64,000 bases of DNA from Diphasiastrum complanatum (GCA_029204225.1 CM055098.1:16607775-16671774), one strand, 5' to 3'; numbered from the stretch's first letter, positions 11,710-23,397 are shown. Program-made: numbers and translations. The notes: generated from the letters alone by a model not told the origin.

Positions 11710-11945
11710 AAGTCAATGATAAACTTCATTATTACACTTCTTAGTTACTATTTACGATGTACTTTATTACTAGTTGTAACTAGCCGTTGGCTAGTCTAGT
11801 ATTGTACTCCTAGGTTCTCCCTCTCTATCCGGGTTCAGGATTTATATGTACATTTTACATTCAGTATGTTGTAGTGTGATAGATTGATAGTGCGTGTTCT
11901 TCTTCCAACATCTTTGGTGATTGCTTATGGTGAATGCTTGATACA
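11704..11945 (+). repeat. 3' LTR of A
   Basis: 242 bp from TGTTAGAAGTC to GATACA, matching 867-1111 with many substitutions. The following five bases TGATC are host sequence of Z and the diverged target copy. Confidence 0.8.
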
Positions 11946-11950
11946 TGATC

Positions 11951-12362
11951 TGACAACGACCATCTATTGCAAGAGATTTTTAAACTGGTTAATATGATTC
12001 TGAAGTGAATCATTATTCGACATCTTGAGTGTAAAGAATTTCCTTCGAAGATGTAACTTGGTAGTTACATCTCTCACATCATATAGTGAGCTTAGGATGT
12101 CCCAAACTTCTTTCAAAGGTTTAGCTTTAGCTATGGCCAATTTGAGTATCTGATATATTGATAATAATAAGAGCGAAAGCTTTACCATCCTTTGATTTCC
12201 ATTTTGAGTCTTCTGTGTCATCTTCAGGTTTCACTTCGATACCTGTAACAACATCCCATAGCTCGTTGGCGATTAGCAAGGTGTTCATCTTAAATTTTCA
12301 TAAATGATAATTGGATCCATTTAGCTTGTCTGCATTAAGACTGGTTTTACTTTGAGATCCAT
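11951..12362 (-). pseudogene. gag N-terminal domain of copia Z
   Basis: Minus-strand gag whose start ATG is at 12362 (MDLK...), followed by stops and then a longer open block from 12221. Recognisable pieces: KEVWDILSSLYDVRDVTTKLHLRRKFFTLKM and HINQFKNLL, ending at a TAG at 11964-11966 where homologous G has CAG. The frame then crosses the A insertion and continues at 861. It is the same gag family as G (41712-42320). Confidence 0.85.
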
Positions 12363-12528
12363 CTAGAACTTTAGTCTGGCAACTTTAAGAGAGATACACA
12401 ATTGGAAATCAATTCTCTGATACCGAAAAAAATTGATTCAAAACTAAAGAATAATCTGATATCGCGAAAGATATCAAGTATAAGAGCTTATGCTCTGATA
12501 TAGTATTAGGCCTTGAAGAAGAATCAAC

Positions 12529-12540
12529 ACTCTGATATCA
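12529..12540 (-). other. primer binding site of Z (degenerate)
   Basis: ACTCTGATATCA on the plus strand reads TGATATCAGAGT in element orientation, two changes from the iMet-type site. It abuts the LTR that starts at 12541. The leader 12363-12528 is only about 170 bp. Confidence 0.65.
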
Positions 12541-13142
12541 TGTTGGAAAGAGGTGTGTAAAAGATGGTCTAAAAGAATTGAATAAAAATAACTCAAACGA
12601 CAAGAAAGAAAACTTATCGTGCGCAGCGGAATAAACTATCTTCCTATTTCTTCATGCATGATTACGCCTATCAATTTTGAACAAAACAATAGTGATTGAA
12701 AATCACGTTCGATCTTATAATAATTAACTTTGAAATCATCAGTACTATAGTGGTTACTTAGTCAAACATTTAAGCATTGATTTATCAGACAAATAATTTG
12801 TCATGAAGAATTATAGAAATGCATACATTCTGAGACAAACTTGAATGCAATAAAAGATAGTATTGATTCAGTATCAAACGAAACAGAAGTAAATGAGTAC
12901 AACAAGTTTTTGGATCGAAGCCACATACTCTAGGCTATTTTTGAATGACTAAAATATAAGTCTGAATTAAGCGCAACTACTGATAAGCAGTAAGTGCAAT
13001 AACAATCTCTAATCAACTCTAAAAAACTGAGCTAGAATGCTCAAGAGTGTTCAAGCTCATTATCTTGAGAGAGAGCTAACTATTCAATACTTGATCTGAT
13101 CTGATTGTTCTGATCATTCTGATGATGTTGAAATATGAACAA

Positions 13143-13151
13143 CTATTTATA
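13143..13151 (-). promoter_or_regulatory. TATA box in Z LTR
   Basis: CTATTTATA on the plus strand, TATAAATAG in element orientation, in a position that suits a copia LTR promoter. Confidence 0.5.
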
Positions 13152-13445
13152 CTAAACAATTAGGATGTCAAATACAGCTATCAGTTGGCTGGAGTCTGCT
13201 GGCATTCATCCAGTTCTTCTCAGAAGCTGCTTGCTGATAAGCGATGACATTTGGGTTTGCATAAATGAACGTAACTGTCACTCTGCAAAAATGAACGTGA
13301 AATTGTCATCTAAAAAAGCGATAGTGTCGGTTTTTGCAAGAAATGCGACAATGTTGCAAAATCTCATTTTCTTAATATTTGGGATAGCCCCACACTTTGC
13401 CAAAGTCATTTTCTTAATATTTGAGGCACTTTAAAAAATGCAAGA

Positions 13446-13585
13446 AATGCGACACTGCATTTTTACTTGCAATTCCTGACAGACAAAAAATACAAAACCC
13501 GCGACTCTGCATTTTTACTCAAAATGTCTGACGGACGAAAAATGTGATACTGTATTTTTACTTGTAATTTTTGATAGTGTCGCTT
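13446..13585 (-). repeat. degenerate roughly 50 bp repeats in the Z LTR promoter part
   Basis: Three related blocks around GCGACACTGCATTTTTACTTG, GCGACTCTGCATTTTTACTC and GATACTGTATTTTTACTTG, each followed by a TGACRGACRAAAAAT-like stretch. Related fragments (ATGCGACAATG, CATTTTCTTAATATTTG twice) lie just to the left. Upstream LTR repeats of this kind often act as enhancer modules; the function here is unknown. Confidence 0.55.
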
Positions 13586-13752
13586 TAAGAGAAAATTGAC
13601 TGTAGCAAAAAGATGACAGTGTTGGGTTTTATAGTGAGAGAAAATTTTTGACATTGTTGTCAAACTCTGTGTATTTCTGCAGACTATGTAAAAACACTTG
13701 CAATTCTGTAGACTGTGTAAAACACGAGAGAATTCGCAAAACTGGATAAACA

Positions 13753-15566
13753 ATTGAATGAAGATTAAAAACCGATTAGTCGATCAATAGGAAGCAAAAT
13801 AATCCAAAATAGAAAAGCTAGGACCTTGCATTACTACTTGCACAGGGGGTTCTAGGGTCTATATAAGGAGACCAAACTTGCCCTACTACACCATCATTTG
13901 GTTGATTCATTGCCAGGATCTCTCTCTACTCTCATGCTTCCTATTCCTTGGCTTGGGGGTGAAGCTTCTAGAGATTGATTGGTTGCTTCTACTTGGTTGG
14001 GAGGTTTCTCCAACAATGTGTTCTCTATTGTTTTGTCTTGTAAGTAGGATTTAGACGAGGCAACTCTTACACGACGACACTGCAATCTTCTGATGAAAGC
14101 TAAAAAGTTGGCAAGGCCTTCGCGTCGATCATCCTCAACATATCAGACACACAAATTGAACATGTGTTTGAAACTCAGACCTCAAAAAAAATTTGGGATA
14201 TCCTAAACACACTGTTGTATATTTGTGAAACAATTTGGTCGGGTTACCTTGGTCGTTGAAATTTGGTGATTCAGTCTTTGGCAGACCTCTATTGTTTGCC
14301 AATGCATTATCTAAAATTGTGTTGATTGGAATGGCCATTGGGATTATGATAGCATGAGATTTGCTATTTTTATTGCACCGGATCCATCATATATTATAGA
14401 TAGATCATAGGATACTCCTTTTGGATGTTAAGTACGTGGTGCTTTTGAAAATAGTGAAGTTATTTATAGTTTATTTTTAGAGTTTATATTATTTTTTTAT
14501 CATCTCTATTTTTTCTAGAGCAACCCTCGAATTTAACACATCATGGCCTTTGGATATTTTACAAAATGATCGGACACTAGACCTACACATGGGCACATAT
14601 TGACAATTATAGATCCATCCAAGAATTCTCTTCAAGACACCTATACTTCACAAATCCATCCCTTACATGATCTTGTTCTGACATATGCTATTTTTATGTG
14701 AATATTCTTTATATTTTATTTTTTTATTTTTTTATTTTTTGAGTTTTTCAAATACACTCTTTTATAATATAGATTTTGGTAGTCAAATAAACATCAATCT
14801 ATTTGAAATTTTCATGTCCTCAAGATATGCATCAAATTCTAATTGTCTTGATAATGTGGTTAATCTAAAAAAAAAAAGTGAACGGAAATTAAGTAGATCC
14901 AGAGATCAAGCGCTAGTCAATAGTCCCCTATTGTTCTAAATCAAAAATATTTTTTTGTGTGTCAACCAATCATGTAGATGTCAAATCAGAAGGTCGATTC
15001 AAAATCTAAATTGGATTCTCAATTAGTTGATGAGTTTTTCTGATTGAACTTGGTTAAGATGGATTGGCAATAGAGGAGTGTCACTATAATGGATAATAAT
15101 AAAATTGGTGAATAAATGAAACTAGATGATGTATGAAGTAAGGCCAAATTCTCAATCAAAAAATCTAATGGTAGGATCTAAAAAATATGGCCAATCAAAT
15201 TGATTATAAATAGGAATATCAATATCAAACCATCTAATTTTTATCTTATTACATCAAACATCCATTTGAAATGGAATACAAATGGTAGCCTTTTTAACAT
15301 GCACCCTTTGGTATAGGGCCAAATCAAAATTATTTTTCAATGGTTCGTTGGAGTTGCACCACTATGTTTTTATATTGAGATTAGTAGGTTTGTGTTTGTG
15401 CACTTTTCACAGTGTGAGGACATCTTAAACAATGTGAATGATCTCCTAAAATGTGTGTGATTACACATAGATCTAGCACCAACTCGATTGAATCAATGTA
15501 GCTTGACAATTCTAAGGCAAGAGCACATTAAACATGCATCATACATTCACCACTCATCATACACAT
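13753..15566. other. unassigned stretch with one gag scrap
   Basis: AT-rich sequence without a supportable gene apart from the gag fragment at 14107-14214. A plus-strand TATATAAGG at 13861-13869 followed by a CT-rich stretch (13917-13935) looks like the promoter and leader of a lost retroelement. Nothing else recognised. Confidence 0.4.
14107..14214 (+). pseudogene. copia gag fragment
   Basis: Plus-strand frame reading KAFASIILNISDTQIEHVF and then TQTSKKIWDILNTL. This matches the 'ALA.I.LS.SD.Q..HI....TAKE.WD.L' pattern of the copia gag domain. It is only about 36 codons, with a stop just upstream and no other domain of this element nearby. Confidence 0.6.
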
Positions 15567-15917
15567 TCAAAGGCAAATTGTGATGAAAAAACTAAGTAGC
15601 TCAATAATTGATTTATAATTAAAAGTACCAATGATTGTTACCTGTTCACAATGAATTGGTATGACCAATGTCTCATTGGAAGAGAAAAGGATATTTGTTG
15701 AATCAAGAGCATATAGCCCATTTGAATCCAATCGTACAGTTGCATGTGGCCCTTGACATGTAATTTGAAACCATTTAACATCGAAAAAAAAGATCTTGAT
15801 AGATCTATAGTCGACTTCCAATATATATTGTATTGCTCCAATGTAGTCAAGGTCACTTTCAACCAAATTGGTATCCCTTGCACTACTGCGATTGGCTTGA
15901 TGAAATCTTGACATCAC
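15567..15917 (-). pseudogene. CACTA transposase C-terminal block (DUF4216-like)
   Basis: Minus-strand frame with SARDTNLVESDLDYIGAIQ, ILEVDYRSIKIFFFDVKWFQ and a tail near NETLVIPIHCEQV. The pattern 'Y.G.I.EI.ELDY......LFKCDW....... D.... L.... F.LA.Q..QV' is that of the DUF4216 region found at the end of plant tnp2 proteins. Alternative frames overlap, so frameshifts are likely. Confidence 0.65.
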
Positions 15918-16433
15918 CCCACAATCGAATGTCGTTCTTTTTTGTCGATGTATTCAATGCGAAAGTGTTGTCCACTAGACCAAAGATTGTTATGCCGCTT
16001 ATACTACCATATTGAAAAATGCTATATCAAATAATACTTTGAAATAATGTGTTACAATACCAAAGCTATTATTATATATATAATACATGTTGAGTTTGAG
16101 TTTAGAGACAAACATGCCAACTACAACCGTGCGCAAGATCCCACTCGAAATTTGATTTTTGTTTTTCACTTGCACTAGCATCATTCATGGCTTCATATAG
16201 CCAAGGCATGTTGCATTGATCTAGGAGCTTCTCCAATTTAGATGGAAAAGCGTGGCCCCTACGTGACCGTGACGCCACCGCATTCTATCAATATTCCATT
16301 GATCTTTGGATTTTTCGTATAAATCAATCCAAGATCACAATTCTTTTGTGTTGTATAGCATGAACGTGCAAACCTTGTCTCTCATACACTCGGAAAATCT
16401 AGCACGCGTTCATTTTCCTTGTGGAATGCTCTC

Positions 16434-16838
16434 TTATTTGTTGCTCTCCTCATCACTATTATGCCATAGTCTTGGAGCCCCTGGATTTAATTGTGTCAAG
16501 TACTCTGTAGTGTAAAACATAGACTCTTGTGCCATCCAAACTTCTGTCGTACTACCTTCTACATGCGCTTTTTGGCGAATAAAAGCTTTTAGGACTTTCA
16601 TAAAGTGCTCTAAAAAAAACCTCCATCTTGCACTCATAGGGGCCTCTAGCTCCACCTCATCAACAACGTGAACCAATAGGTGAATTTGGATGTCCATGAA
16701 TGATGGAGAAAGGCATCTCTCAAAAGCACAAACAATCTCAATAGCTTTGAGACTCATGCATCCTATAACTCCTATATTTATGTTTTTTGAAGGTATCCAT
16801 CTGCATATTCGTCGCATACAAAAATACAAATGCGTCAT
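16434..16838 (-). pseudogene. CACTA transposase DUF4218-like block
   Basis: Block AFERCLSPSFMDIQIHLLVH, then VDEVELEAPMSARWRFFLEH, FMKVLKAFIRQKAHVEGSTTE and a MFYTTEYL end. This follows the DUF4218 pattern 'E..FPPSFFDIM.HL..HL..E....GPV..RWMYP.ER.M..LK..VRN...PEG.I.E'. It lies downstream of the main transposase domain in the usual order. Confidence 0.78.
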
Positions 16839-17044
16839 TAATATACATGAGAAATGTGCTCATTTGAATGACGTTAAGATTCGTGAGCAATATCTTGTAT
16901 AGGTTGACAAATCTGAGATAACATTTCGTATATCTTTGGTGAAACACCCTTTCAATGCCACCGGGAATACATGTTATCAAAAGAAATAGGACGAAATATA
17001 ATTGTCATGAAATTTTATGAAAATAATCTTGATTATATGCATCA

Positions 17045-18540
17045 CTAATTGAACACATCAAATACATATACCTGTATCATCTTGTGCCAATCGTGAGGCT
17101 TTAATCCGGATAATTTGCCGTCTGTAGTAAATGCCCCTCTTATAGACCCTGCGTACCAAGTGGGAAATCGCATATGTCGAATAACTGTCTTTATATGCGT
17201 ACTCTCTTCTTTCGACAAAATCCATGGTGCACGAGTTGATCTTGACCTTGAATCTTGTCCATCTTGAGTCCACAAGTGTCGCATTTGAACAAAATCTATC
17301 CAATAAATGAGCTATTTTTAATGTCGTCCAATATGGGAGTGTATAAAATATGGATAACCTTTTCATACCCTCTATGGAAGTGGAATTCTCCATTGCATCG
17401 CTCCATTTCTCAAGCCAAACTTTACTTGTTAATCTTTTTGGTGGAGGGCATGCATCCACTTTGGCTCCTAGTCAACAAAAACGAGTTCTACGAAGACTAT
17501 GGTTGAATGGAAGATATTTACGATGATCAGAATATATGACTTTCCTAAGCTGGTTTGCATATCGTGTAGGGAGATTACTTCCACATATATTACAAGCATG
17601 GTATCCGACAGTAGAAATACCACTACACTCACCCAATCCAAGATAATCATGCATTGTCCACATCAAAACACCTTTTAGTTCAAATTCTCGAGATCCGATA
17701 GGACGTGAAATGTCGTATACATGAACCCCTCTCCAAAGAATTTGCAACTCCTCGACAATAGGTTCTAGATAGACATCCATGTTTTTTACCTTGTAATGAC
17801 CGGGAATGATGAGAGCAAGTAAAAGATAACCTTTTTTCATTGTCATCCATGGATGTATATTTTAATTCACAAGCATCACTAGCCATGTTGTTCAAGTAGA
17901 AGATCGATGGCCATGAGGTAATACCATCCATGGCCAACCCAAGTCAAAAATGTCTTGGCTTTGTACAAAATATCGGCCACTCTTCTTCAATGTGTTTTGC
18001 TGCCATGCTATACATTGTATTCTCATGACACCATCAATGAATCTATTCCGAGCATGCCAATCCATCAATTCGACCAAGGACTCACGACGGAATATGTGTT
18101 GGATACGCGATAATATTGGAAAATGGCGCACAACCTTGGATGCAGCTTTGTCTCATTGCACATCTTGCTGATATCGTGGGGATTCACACTTAGGGCAACT
18201 TGTTTTTTTATTCATGTACACCCTTGTATAATATGCAATCATTTGGACATGCATGAATGCAATTGTAGTCCATTCGAAGCATCCAAATATTTTTTTAGCA
18301 TATTTCCTTGAATTTAGAATCGTATTGCCCTCAGGTAATAGTGAACGTAACAACCTATGACAAATGCCCAACAATGTTACAAACTTTGTCAACTAGTTAG
18401 TCTTGAATTGAACAAAAAATATCAAAGTTATATGAGTAGTCACCATAATAATGCATCAACACTTTTATTAGTCCATTTGTACACAACTTGAAGATTTAGG
18501 ATGAGCAAGCATGCTGATAGTCTAGAAACTGTACGGACAG
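17045..18540 (-). pseudogene. CACTA tnp2 transposase, main domain
   Basis: Reading right to left across several shifted frames: SRLSACLL and KWTNKSVDALL (18.4-18.54 kb), LLPEGNTILNSRKYAKKIFG, the zinc-type CPKCESPRYQQ, FPILSRIQHIF with DWHARNRFIDGVMRIQ, LGWPWMVLPHGHRSST, and then the core with ALIIPGHYKVKNMDVYLEPI, EELQILWRGVHVYD, WTMHDYLGLGECSGISTVG, ACNICG and DHRKYLPFNHSLRR. The end has PWILSKEESTHIKTVIRHMRFP and DGKLSGLKPHDWHKMIQ. All are hallmarks of plant En/Spm transposases, which cut and paste the element. Broken by stops and frameshifts. Confidence 0.85.
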
Positions 18541-19133
18541 AGAGCTCACACGTGTGAAATCAACCCTCATTAATGAGTGCTACTTCTCAAGGAATGATCC
18601 AAATTTGATGTTCTATAGCTTGTTGGATAGGTATTGGAGAGTAGAATGTGTTGCTCTTGTTTCTAAATCAATCTGATTTGCTTTTAGAAGAATTTTAGGC
18701 ACTCAGAGAGTTTGAGCAGGTACTCAACTCATGGGATATGCCAAAGTGAGCACACATCTATCTTTTTCACCATTTTCATCAATTTTCACTGTCAATTAAG
18801 TAGAATTGGATATAAGTGAGTGTTCTGAGGTCTTAGACTTTTCATTTCACACATATTACTGTGTTTGAGTTTAAAGTAAGTTCCTAGAGAGTTTATCAGT
18901 ACATTGAAACACATGGGAGAGATAGACTTCTTGCTTGCATGTGCTTCTTCTTTTGTGACTAAAGCAAGATCCAAATTCAAGATAATTGATTTTCTGTATT
19001 GAGAATTTGTTCTCACATCTTTTGCTAAATTTCATAGGGTGGATCAACATCTGTGTTAGATCCTAGATTGAGATAGCAAGCAACATCCTTTCAACTCCAT
19101 TTTTTATCATTACTAGAATTTCTCACCAAAAAG

Positions 19134-20056
19134 ATGTCTTCATCTGGTTCACATTTCTTAGAGCACAGTGAGAGATTAACATCTTCAAATTATGCAATGT
19201 GGAAGATCAAAATGGAATCATTGTTGATTCTACAAGATGTAATGGAAATTGTGAGTGGAGCTGAAGAAGAACCTACTGCACCTAATGAAGTTGCAGCATT
19301 CCACAAAAGAACCAGATTGCCCTTCATTTTATAAAAATGAATGCTACCAATGAAGTGTTAAGAGAGATCAGTACATGCACCACTGCCAAGGAAGCTTGGG
19401 ATACTCTAAAAACAATCTATGAAATCAAAAATACTTCTAGATTGCTTACACTTAGAAACCAAATATTTCTAAGTTATCAAAGAGCAGATGAGAGTGCTTC
19501 ATCATATGTCATGAGAGTTAAGGATCTTCATCAAGAGTTAGCTGGTATTAGTGATGCTCTTAAGAACACTGAACTTGTTCAAGTAGTCCTAAATGAACTT
19601 AGAGATGAGTATGACAATATTGTATAGACTTATGTTGTCAAAGAAGATCTTCCATCCTTGGAGACACTGCAAGGTGTTCTGATTGCTGAAGAAAGCAGAC
19701 AAGAGAACAAGATGCTGAGGATCAACAGACTTTCATTGAAAGATGGTGGAGATGACAAAGCACTCTTCATCAGAGACAAGTCAAAAGGCAAGGGCAAAGG
19801 ACAACAACACTTCAAGAAGGACAAAGCCAAAGAAGTTGGTGAGGATCATTCCTCACAAGGTGCAACATCCAGTGGCAAGAAGAAGCTGTCAAAGATCAAG
19901 TGTTTTTTTTGTGGAAAGAAAGGACATTATGTATCAAACTATATCAAGAAGAAGAACCAATCTAAGCAAGCTAACCTTACTAATGAGGATGAGTGTGAGG
20001 GTGTAGAGAGTGAAAGAGAGGATTCATTATTAAGAATGAAGAAGTCTTGTGGATAG
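19134..20056 (+). pseudogene. gag of copia C
   Basis: Starts MSSSGSHFLEHSERLTSSNY, equivalent to the E start. A one-base deletion near 19325 shifts the frame (E-type ALHYIKMN is broken), a TAG at 19625-19627 replaces a glutamine, and another shift precedes 19658. The C-terminal part has a lysine-rich tail and zinc knuckle CFFCGKKGHYVSNY, whose last cysteine is changed to tyrosine. Confidence 0.85.
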
Positions 20057-21192
20057 ATAGTGGGGCTAGTTCCAATATGTCTAGTTCTAGGAACTCTTTC
20101 ACTAACCTCATGCCATATCTAGGTGCAAAAAGGTCAATCTATACTGCTAATGAAGTAGAGTGTAGGATTGAAAGAATAGGTAGCATTCCATTACATGCAT
20201 CATCATCAAAATCTTTTTGCTTACATGATGTACTGTATGTACCTAGATTGACTAAGAATCTCATTAGTGTAGGACAATTGTTTGATAGTGGATTGGATGT
20301 CAAGTTTCAAGTTGACAAGTGTATAATCTCAAGAGAAAATGAAGTTATTGCTAGAGGATCTAGAATTGGTAAGTTGTACAAACTAAATTCTAGGGAGAGT
20401 GCTAACATTTCAGATATTGCTTATGAGACCAAGGTTCTACAGGAGGATTTGTGGCATAAGAGATTGGGTCATCCCAATTTCAAAGCCATGCAATCTATGG
20501 TCAAAGAAGGAAAAGCTGTTGGTCTACCAAAGACACTATCAAAGGAGCTTCTACCTTGTGAAGCTTGTGTGCTGGCAAAGTCACACAGAAGGCCTTTTCC
20601 TAGATCAAGTATCAAGACAAAGCAACCATTTGAACTTGCACACTCAAATGTTCATTTCTCATCAACTAAGAGCAAAGGAGGAGCCAACTGCTTTGTCTCT
20701 TTTGTAGATGATTATACAAGACATTCTTGGATCTATATGTTGTCTTCAAAATTCATGGTTTATGATGTTTTTCTTACTTTTAAAGCTTATGTAGAGAAGC
20801 AATTTCCTTTCAAGTTAAAAGCTTTAAAAAGTGATAGTGGAGGGGAATACACTTCCAATAAGTTTAAAGACTTTTGTGAGAGAGAGGGTATTCAAAGAGA
20901 GTTCTCTTGTTCATATACTCCTTAGCAAAATGGAGTTGCTGAGAGAAAAAATAGAACTTTGTGTGAATGTGCAAAAGCCATTAGGCTGGAAGCTTCTCTG
21001 CCTAAATAATTTTGGGGAGAGGCAGTTGCATGTGCAAACTATCTTTGTAATAGGCTTCCAAATCTTGCAATAGGAGGAAAGACACCATTTGAGATGTTGT
21101 ATAAGAAAAAGCCTAAGGTAGATCATCTTAGGATTTTTGGCTGTGTATGCTTTGTGCATGTGCCTCTAGAAACTAGGAAGAAGGAAGATCCT
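20047..21192 (+). pseudogene. protease and integrase of copia C
   Basis: Protease WIDSGASSNMSS at the start, LYVPRLTKNLISVGQLFD, then GAG-pre-integrase DLWHKRLGHPNFKAM with CEACVLAKSHRRPF. Integrase has HSNVHF (aspartate to asparagine in the first catalytic position; the family has HSDVHF), FVDDYTRHSW and LKSDSGGEY. A TAG at 20923-20925 replaces glutamine in the PQNGVAERK block, and a TAA at 21007 falls where Trp is expected (FWGEA). Dead copy. Confidence 0.85.
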
Positions 21193-22742
21193 AGTGCAGT
21201 AAAATGAATTTTTGTAGGTTATGCATCTACTAAAAAAGCATACAAGATTTATTTGCCCTCTACTAACAAAAATGTTGCTAGTAGAGATGTGGTCTTCCAT
21301 GAAGATCAGAAATTTAACTTGGATGATGCACAGATCATAGAGACTTATGCAAGATCAATCATCAAACTTGATGCTGTTCAAGAAGAGGTGAGGCTGAGGC
21401 TTGAGGAGGAGCAGATTCAAGCTACCACACCCAGAAGATCTACACGAGCAAGATCTGAGCCAAGGAGGCTCACATATGATGAAGAAGGCAAGTGGAAGGT
21501 GAAACTTCCTATCGTGCACTTTTTATATCAGATGAAGAGCCTAAGGATGTCCAAGAAGCTTTTCAATCCAAGGAGTGGGTTGAAGAAATGAATTTGAAGC
21601 CTTGATGTCAAATAACACATGGGAGCTTGTGGAGCCACCAAACAACATGCATGTGATCGGATGTAAGTGGGTATTCAGAATCAAGTATAATCATGATGGA
21701 TCTATCAATAAGTATAAAGCAAGACTTTGTGCTGAAGGCTACTCGTAGATTAAAGGTCTTGATTATGAAGATACCTTTGCACTAGTTGCAAAGATGGTAA
21801 CAATTCGAATACTCATCTCTCTTGCATGTTTTCACAAATGGAGTATGTTGCAGTTTGATGTTTCTAATGCATTTCTCAATGGTTACCTTGAGGAGGAGAT
21901 TTATATGGAGCAGCCTCCAGGTTTTGTGAAGGAAGGTGGTGAATCAAAAGTTTGTCTTTTGTTCAAAGGTCTGTATGGACTGAAATAGACACCAAGGTCT
22001 TGGAATGCAAGGCTCAATTCTTATCTCATATCACTCGGATTTTGTCTAAGTGAATATGACCCTTCTCTGTATTATAAGTTTGTAGATAACTTTGTAATTA
22101 TTCTTCTCATCTATGTAGATGATATCATTCTTTGTGGAAACAATGAGAAGTTAGTTGAAGAAACTAAGCATGCACTTGGTACTGAGTTTAAGATGCAGGA
22201 CTTAGGAGCTCTTCACTATATTCTAGGCCTTGAAATAGATTTTTGGAAAGGTCATGCATTCATAAGCCAAAGTAGATATGCACTTTCCATGCTCAGGAAA
22301 TTTCATATGGAGAACTGTAAAGGCAAAGATACACCTATGGAGCACACTGTAAAAGTTCTTATTAAAGATGATGAAAAATCCTTTGAGGACATCACTCTTT
22401 AGAGGAGTCTTATTGGCTCACTTATTTGGTTAACAATGACTAGGCTTGATCTAAGCTTTTGTGTTCATAAGCTAAGTCAACACATGCATGATCCAAAGTT
22501 ATATCATTGGAAGTTGGCTAAAAGAGTCATGAGGTATATATCTTCTACCTTGGATTATGGACTATACTATGAAGGAGAAGATTTGACTTTGATTGCTTTT
22601 CTAGATTCAAATTTTGCAGGAGACAGGTTGGATAGGAAATCCACAAGTGCGTACACTATATTTCTTGGAGGAAATTTGGTTTCTTGGCTATCGAAGAAGC
22701 ATGCAACTATTTCCTTATCATCCTGTGAAGCTGAATACAAAT
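21193..22742 (+). pseudogene. reverse transcriptase and RNase H (first part) of copia C
   Basis: The linker with TPRRSTRARSEPRRLTYDEE is followed by RT: NTWELVEPPNN, CKWVFRIKYNHDG, QFDVSNAFLNGYLEEEIYME, LYGLK then TAG, and the intact active site YVDDIILCG near 22110. Further on are QDLGALHYILGLEIDF, LDLSFCVHKLSQHM and RNase H LDRKSTSAYTIFLGG and SLSSCEAEYK. Stops lie at 21748, 21986 and 22400. RNase H is cut at 22742 by the solo LTR and resumes at 23403. Confidence 0.86.
22738..22742. repeat. target-site duplication of the solo LTR, left copy (CAAAT)
   Basis: CAAAT, identical to 23398-23402 on the other side. Confidence 0.85.
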
Positions 22743-23397
22743 TGTGAAAAATAGAGATCCTAAGTGGATCTAAACTCCAAGATCATTGGCTTGAATGCTT
22801 GCACTCCAAACTACATAAGCTAGGAATTGGCAACACATTCTATGCTACCTAGAATGCAAAGAACTTGATCAAAAAGCATTTATCACAAATGGAAACTTCC
22901 ATAAACATCAAGTGCGGCCCAAAATAGCATTATACAGTCCATAATACATCAGCCTACCACTTTTGGAAAGCACCTAAGATCATACACAATAGCTTGAAGA
23001 CAATACACACAACAATGCTCTCAATGGAGGAAGAAACAATGACAATGATCTATTGATCTCAATGAAGCATACAAAAGGTTTCTCCAACCTGTTCTCCACG
23101 ACTTCCCTACTATTTATGGATGAGGAAGATGACTCTCTCTCCTCTCTCTAGAAGGTACTTGACCCTAGATATTCCCTATATAGGAAAAATAGCTAAAAAT
23201 GGCTTATATGACCAAAATACATCAAAATGGTCTCATTTTGAAGGGTATGAAGTTTGACACTTCATCATACTGAAAAAATACAGTAAATAAAAACATTGTG
23301 GCCTGGTTCACACGTGCAAAACTCCAGAACCAAAACTATTTACAATTTTAGCCAATTTAGGCCTCAAACTAGCTAGGAAATGTTGACAATTTTCACA
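22743..23397. repeat. solo LTR inside RNase H of C
   Basis: 655 bp with TGTGAAAAAT at one end and ATTTTCACA at the other (8 bp inverted ends within TG...CA), a perfect CAAAT duplication on both sides, and no coding sequence inside. This is what remains when recombination between two LTRs removes an element body. It carries CACACGTGC at 23309-23317, tying it to the LTR families in this window. The RNase H reading frame of C resumes in register after removing it and one target copy. Orientation not settled. Confidence 0.85.

Larger units (their letters stand above)
867..11945 (+). mobile_element. Ty1/copia LTR retrotransposon A, inserted in Z and interrupted by B
   Basis: Complete but decayed plus-strand copia of about 5.4 kb once the 5.6 kb insertion B is discounted. 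Order seen: 5' LTR, tRNA-iMet-type primer site, about 800 bp leader with an 80 bp tandem repeat, gag with zinc knuckle, protease, (B), integrase, reverse transcriptase, RNase H, polypurine tract, 3' LTR. The order integrase before reverse transcriptase defines Ty1/copia. The coding region carries several stops and frameshifts. The two LTRs differ at many sites, clearly more than those of B, in line with A being the older insertion. Confidence 0.88.
12541..13752 (-). repeat. 5' LTR of copia Z (about 1.2 kb)
   Basis: Starts (plus strand) TGTTGGAAAG next to the primer site. I place the other end at GGATAAACA (13752), giving TGTT...AACA ends in element orientation. A minus-strand TATAAATAG sits at 13143-13151, which leaves about 0.6 kb of transcribed LTR and an upstream promoter part carrying short tandem repeats. 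The partner LTR is outside the window, so the right boundary is an estimate. Confidence 0.55.

Noticed and set aside
12416-12500. Further CTCTGATA-type motifs (12416 and 12491) as primer sites
   Set aside because: Only the copy at 12529-12540 abuts a TG that can open an LTR; the others look like decayed repeats of the same motif in the leader.
13881-13893. CCCTACTACACCA, an 11 of 13 match to the right CACTA end
   Set aside because: It lacks the CACTA start, the flanking triplets do not match the right side, no subterminal array follows it, and it lies just after a retroelement-like TATA and before a gag scrap. Chance is as likely as a degenerate end.
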